A DNA stretch of 6,279 nucleotides from Candidatus Gastranaerophilales bacterium. Lineage in GTDB: Bacteria > Cyanobacteriota > Vampirovibrionia > Gastranaerophilales > Gastranaerophilaceae. Shown in pieces: positions 5,022 to 6,279 of the stretch. The stretch is from NCBI GenBank assembly GCA_944326495.1, contig CALVEE010000236.1, forward strand, positions 1 to 6,279, given 5' to 3'. Below the pieces are notes generated by a model. That model saw only the letters and a program-made list of their open reading frames with translations. It did not search any database and was not told where the DNA came from. A program made the translations under genes and the position numbers. How positions within the stretch are numbered: position 1 is the stretch's first letter; every line of letters begins with the position of its first letter.

Positions 5022-5885
5022 ATGAAAAATAAATTGTCAGCTATACTAACTATAACAGTATTGATGGCGGGTATTGCTTTAAACCCGTGTTATGCAAAAA
5101 CAAATAGAGAATTAAATAAAGGAGTTGATATGAAAAAAATTACACAAACAGCAGGAAGAGTGCAGCTTGGTAATTTTGCACCGGAGTTTGCACATTTTAA
5201 TGATGATGTTTTATTTGGTGAAAACTGGAATAATCAGGATATCGATTTAAAAACAAGAAGTATAATAACAGTAGTTTCATTAATGTCACAGGGGGTAGTT
5301 GATTCATCCTTGAAATACCATCTTGAAACTGCAAAAAATAATGGAGTTACAAAACCTGAAATTGCTGCAATAATTACCCATAATGCTTTTTATGCCGGCT
5401 GGCCTAAAGCCTGGGCTGTATTTAATTTAGCAAAAGAAGTCTGGACAGATAGTGAACCTGCTATAACAGAAAAAGAAGCCTACGCTAAAACTATAATGTT
5501 CCCGATTGGCGCCCCGAATGATGCTTATGCAAAATATTTTACAGGCCAAAGTTATTTAGCTCCTGTTTCAACACAGCAAGTAAAAATAGCGAATGTTACA
5601 TTTGAACCTAAATGCAGAAATAACTGGCATATTCATAAAGCAAAATCAGGCGGCGGACAAATGCTGATTGCAGTTGGCGGTAGAGGCTACTATCAGGAGT
5701 GGGGAAAAGAACCTATAGAGATGAAACCGGGTGATGTAATAAATATTCCGGCAAATGTTAAACACTGGCATGGTGCAGCACCTGATTGCTGGTTCTCACA
5801 TCTCGCTGTTGAACTTGATGGAGTTGAAACTTCAAACGAATGGCTGGAACCGGTTACAGATGATGAGTATAATAAATTAAAGTAA
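5022..5885 (+). CDS. Carboxymuconolactone decarboxylase-cupin fusion with signal peptide
   Basis: A 287-residue two-domain protein. Residues 1-25 form a Sec signal peptide (KNK, hydrophobic 5-20, likely cut after CYA). Residues about 37-145 are a CMD/AhpD-like helical domain: TAGRVQLGNFAPEFAHFNDD (43-62), VLFGENW, KTRSIITVVSLMSQG (77-91), SSLKYHLETAKNNGVTKPEI (95-114) and THNAFYAGWPKAW (119-131). Conserved His100, Glu113 and His120 are present. The AhpD CxxC redox pair is absent, so a peroxidase-partner role is unlikely. Residues about 180-275 are a cupin with metal ligands readable as His203, His205, Gln213 and His248 (His250 also near). CMD-cupin fusions are common in anaerobes but the substrate is unknown. 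They normally start at a Met equivalent to Met37 here, which has its own strong ribosome site. Confidence 0.88.
   Translation: MKNKLSAILTITVLMAGIALNPCYAKTNRELNKGVDMKKITQTAGRVQLGNFAPEFAHFNDDVLFGENWNNQDIDLKTRSIITVVSLMSQGVVDSSLKYHLETAKNNGVTKPEIAAIITHNAFYAGWPKAWAVFNLAKEVWTDSEPAITEKEAYAKTIMFPIGAPNDAYAKYFTGQSYLAPVSTQQVKIANVTFEPKCRNNWHIHKAKSGGGQMLIAVGGRGYYQEWGKEPIEMKPGDVINIPANVKHWHGAAPDCWFSHLAVELDGVETSNEWLEPVTDDEYNKLK
5118..5132 (+). promoter_or_regulatory. Internal ribosome binding site and second start codon in the CMD/cupin gene
   Basis: AAAGGAG (5118-5124), then TTGAT and an in-frame ATG at 5130 (Met37). Its strength equals or exceeds the site for the first ATG. Initiation here would give a 251-residue protein without a signal peptide, beginning where ordinary cytoplasmic CMD-cupin proteins begin. 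Confidence 0.65.
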
Positions 5886-5895
5886 CAAACCTAAA

Positions 5896-6279
5896 TTATA
5901 ACTTTGCGCTTCCCTCATTTTTTATTTTATTCAAAGCCTGTTTTGTACCTTCATAGTTACGGCAGAGCTTGATTACAAATTCAATTGAGGCTTTATCCTG
6001 CTTGATAGCATCTTTAAGCTGATAGATTTCAGAAAGCTGGAGCTTATTCATATCAGCGTCTGAAAACAAGTATTTCTTTAATAGTTCCTGCGAATTGCGG
6101 TCAAGACCGGAAATATTATGTTTAAATGCATACCAGTTATAAAAATGGTAGATAAAATAGTATTTATTTATCTCTCCGTGTGAGAGAATAAACATTTCGT
6201 TTGTTTTAAGAGTCAACTTTTTAGAAACAAGCGACGATAAATAAAGAGCCTTAAGCCCGGATGCCGGATAAATGAAACC
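5896..6279 (-). CDS. Unrecognised protein, C-terminal part (runs off the right edge)
   Basis: The - strand frame stays open from the right edge to TAA at 5896-5898, giving 127 visible residues. A TTG at 6216 could be read as a start, but the 21 codons upstream of it (including FIYPASGLKALYLSSLVSKK) are also open and have the same character. The gene most likely begins outside the window. The visible part is Lys-, Asn- and Tyr-rich, with an aromatic stretch INKYYFIYHFYNWYAFKHN and a helical acidic/basic tail (LQLSEIYQLKDAIKQDK, CRNYEGTKQALNKIKNEG). No signal, membrane segment or catalytic motif is evident and I do not recognise the family. It converges on the CMD/cupin gene with 10 bases between stop codons and no obvious terminator. 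Confidence 0.7.
   Translation of the reverse strand, partial: GFIYPASGLKALYLSSLVSKKLTLKTNEMFILSHGEINKYYFIYHFYNWYAFKHNISGLDRNSQELLKKYLFSDADMNKLQLSEIYQLKDAIKQDKASIEFVIKLCRNYEGTKQALNKIKNEGSAKL

Noticed and set aside
5022..5096. Lipoprotein signal at Cys23 of the CMD/cupin protein
   Set aside because: The residues before Cys (ALNPC) do not fit a lipobox; a normal signal peptidase I cut after CYA is more likely.
5022..5500. AhpD-type alkyl hydroperoxidase function for the CMD domain
   Set aside because: The CxxC redox pair is absent; the only cysteines are at 23, 198 and 256, outside the CMD active region.
5896..6216. Complete 106-codon gene starting at TTG 6216
   Set aside because: The frame stays open and protein-like for 21 more codons to the window edge and there is no ribosome site at 6216, so the gene is treated as partial.

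Overview
The window looks like a piece of chromosome from a low-GC bacterium with a Gram-negative style envelope. Genes are AT-rich, two + strand products carry Sec signal peptides, and there is a membrane-anchored S41 (CtpA-type) protease. The mix of an S41 protease, a biotin-pathway enzyme, MgtE-N-like helical repeats and HPNPPSKGR-type intergenic repeats would fit a gut Melainabacteria/Gastranaerophilales genome (non-photosynthetic relatives of Cyanobacteria). That placement is an impression from gene style only (roughly 40% sure); no rRNA or marker gene is present to prove it.

Layout, left to right. Bases 1-147 (+) are the last 48 codons of an Ogt/MGMT-type O6-methylguanine-DNA methyltransferase cut by the window edge. 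It runs tail to tail into a - strand pair: an S41 protease with a PDZ domain (1250-2500), then bioF (157-1284), overlapping by 35 bases. From 2501 to 3168 there is no credible gene. This 668-base gap holds a good - strand promoter (2602-2630) and a composite of GC-rich, hairpin-rich repeats (about 2640-2716 and 2767-3117). Next is a - strand gene for a 302-residue all-helical protein resembling MgtE-N/FliG repeats (3169-4077). It shares a 110-base divergent promoter region with a + strand exported alpha/beta-hydrolase-like protein (4188-4952). That protein appears to lack its nucleophile Ser and catalytic His. A + strand carboxymuconolactone decarboxylase/cupin fusion (5022-5885) follows, with a signal peptide placed in front of an apparently complete second start site. 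The right edge holds the 3' part of an unrecognised - strand gene (5896-6279).

How they work together: this is not one recognisable pathway. DNA repair, biotin synthesis, envelope proteolysis and two exported proteins sit in short independent units. The two + strand exported proteins are neighbours and may be co-expressed, although each has its own candidate promoter. No CRISPR array, tRNA, rRNA, transposase, phage gene or obvious defence system was seen. The points most worth a second look are the triad-degenerate hydrolase and its nearly leaderless transcript, the dual-start CMD/cupin enzyme, and the mosaic palindromic repeat whose - strand stays almost open as a reading frame.
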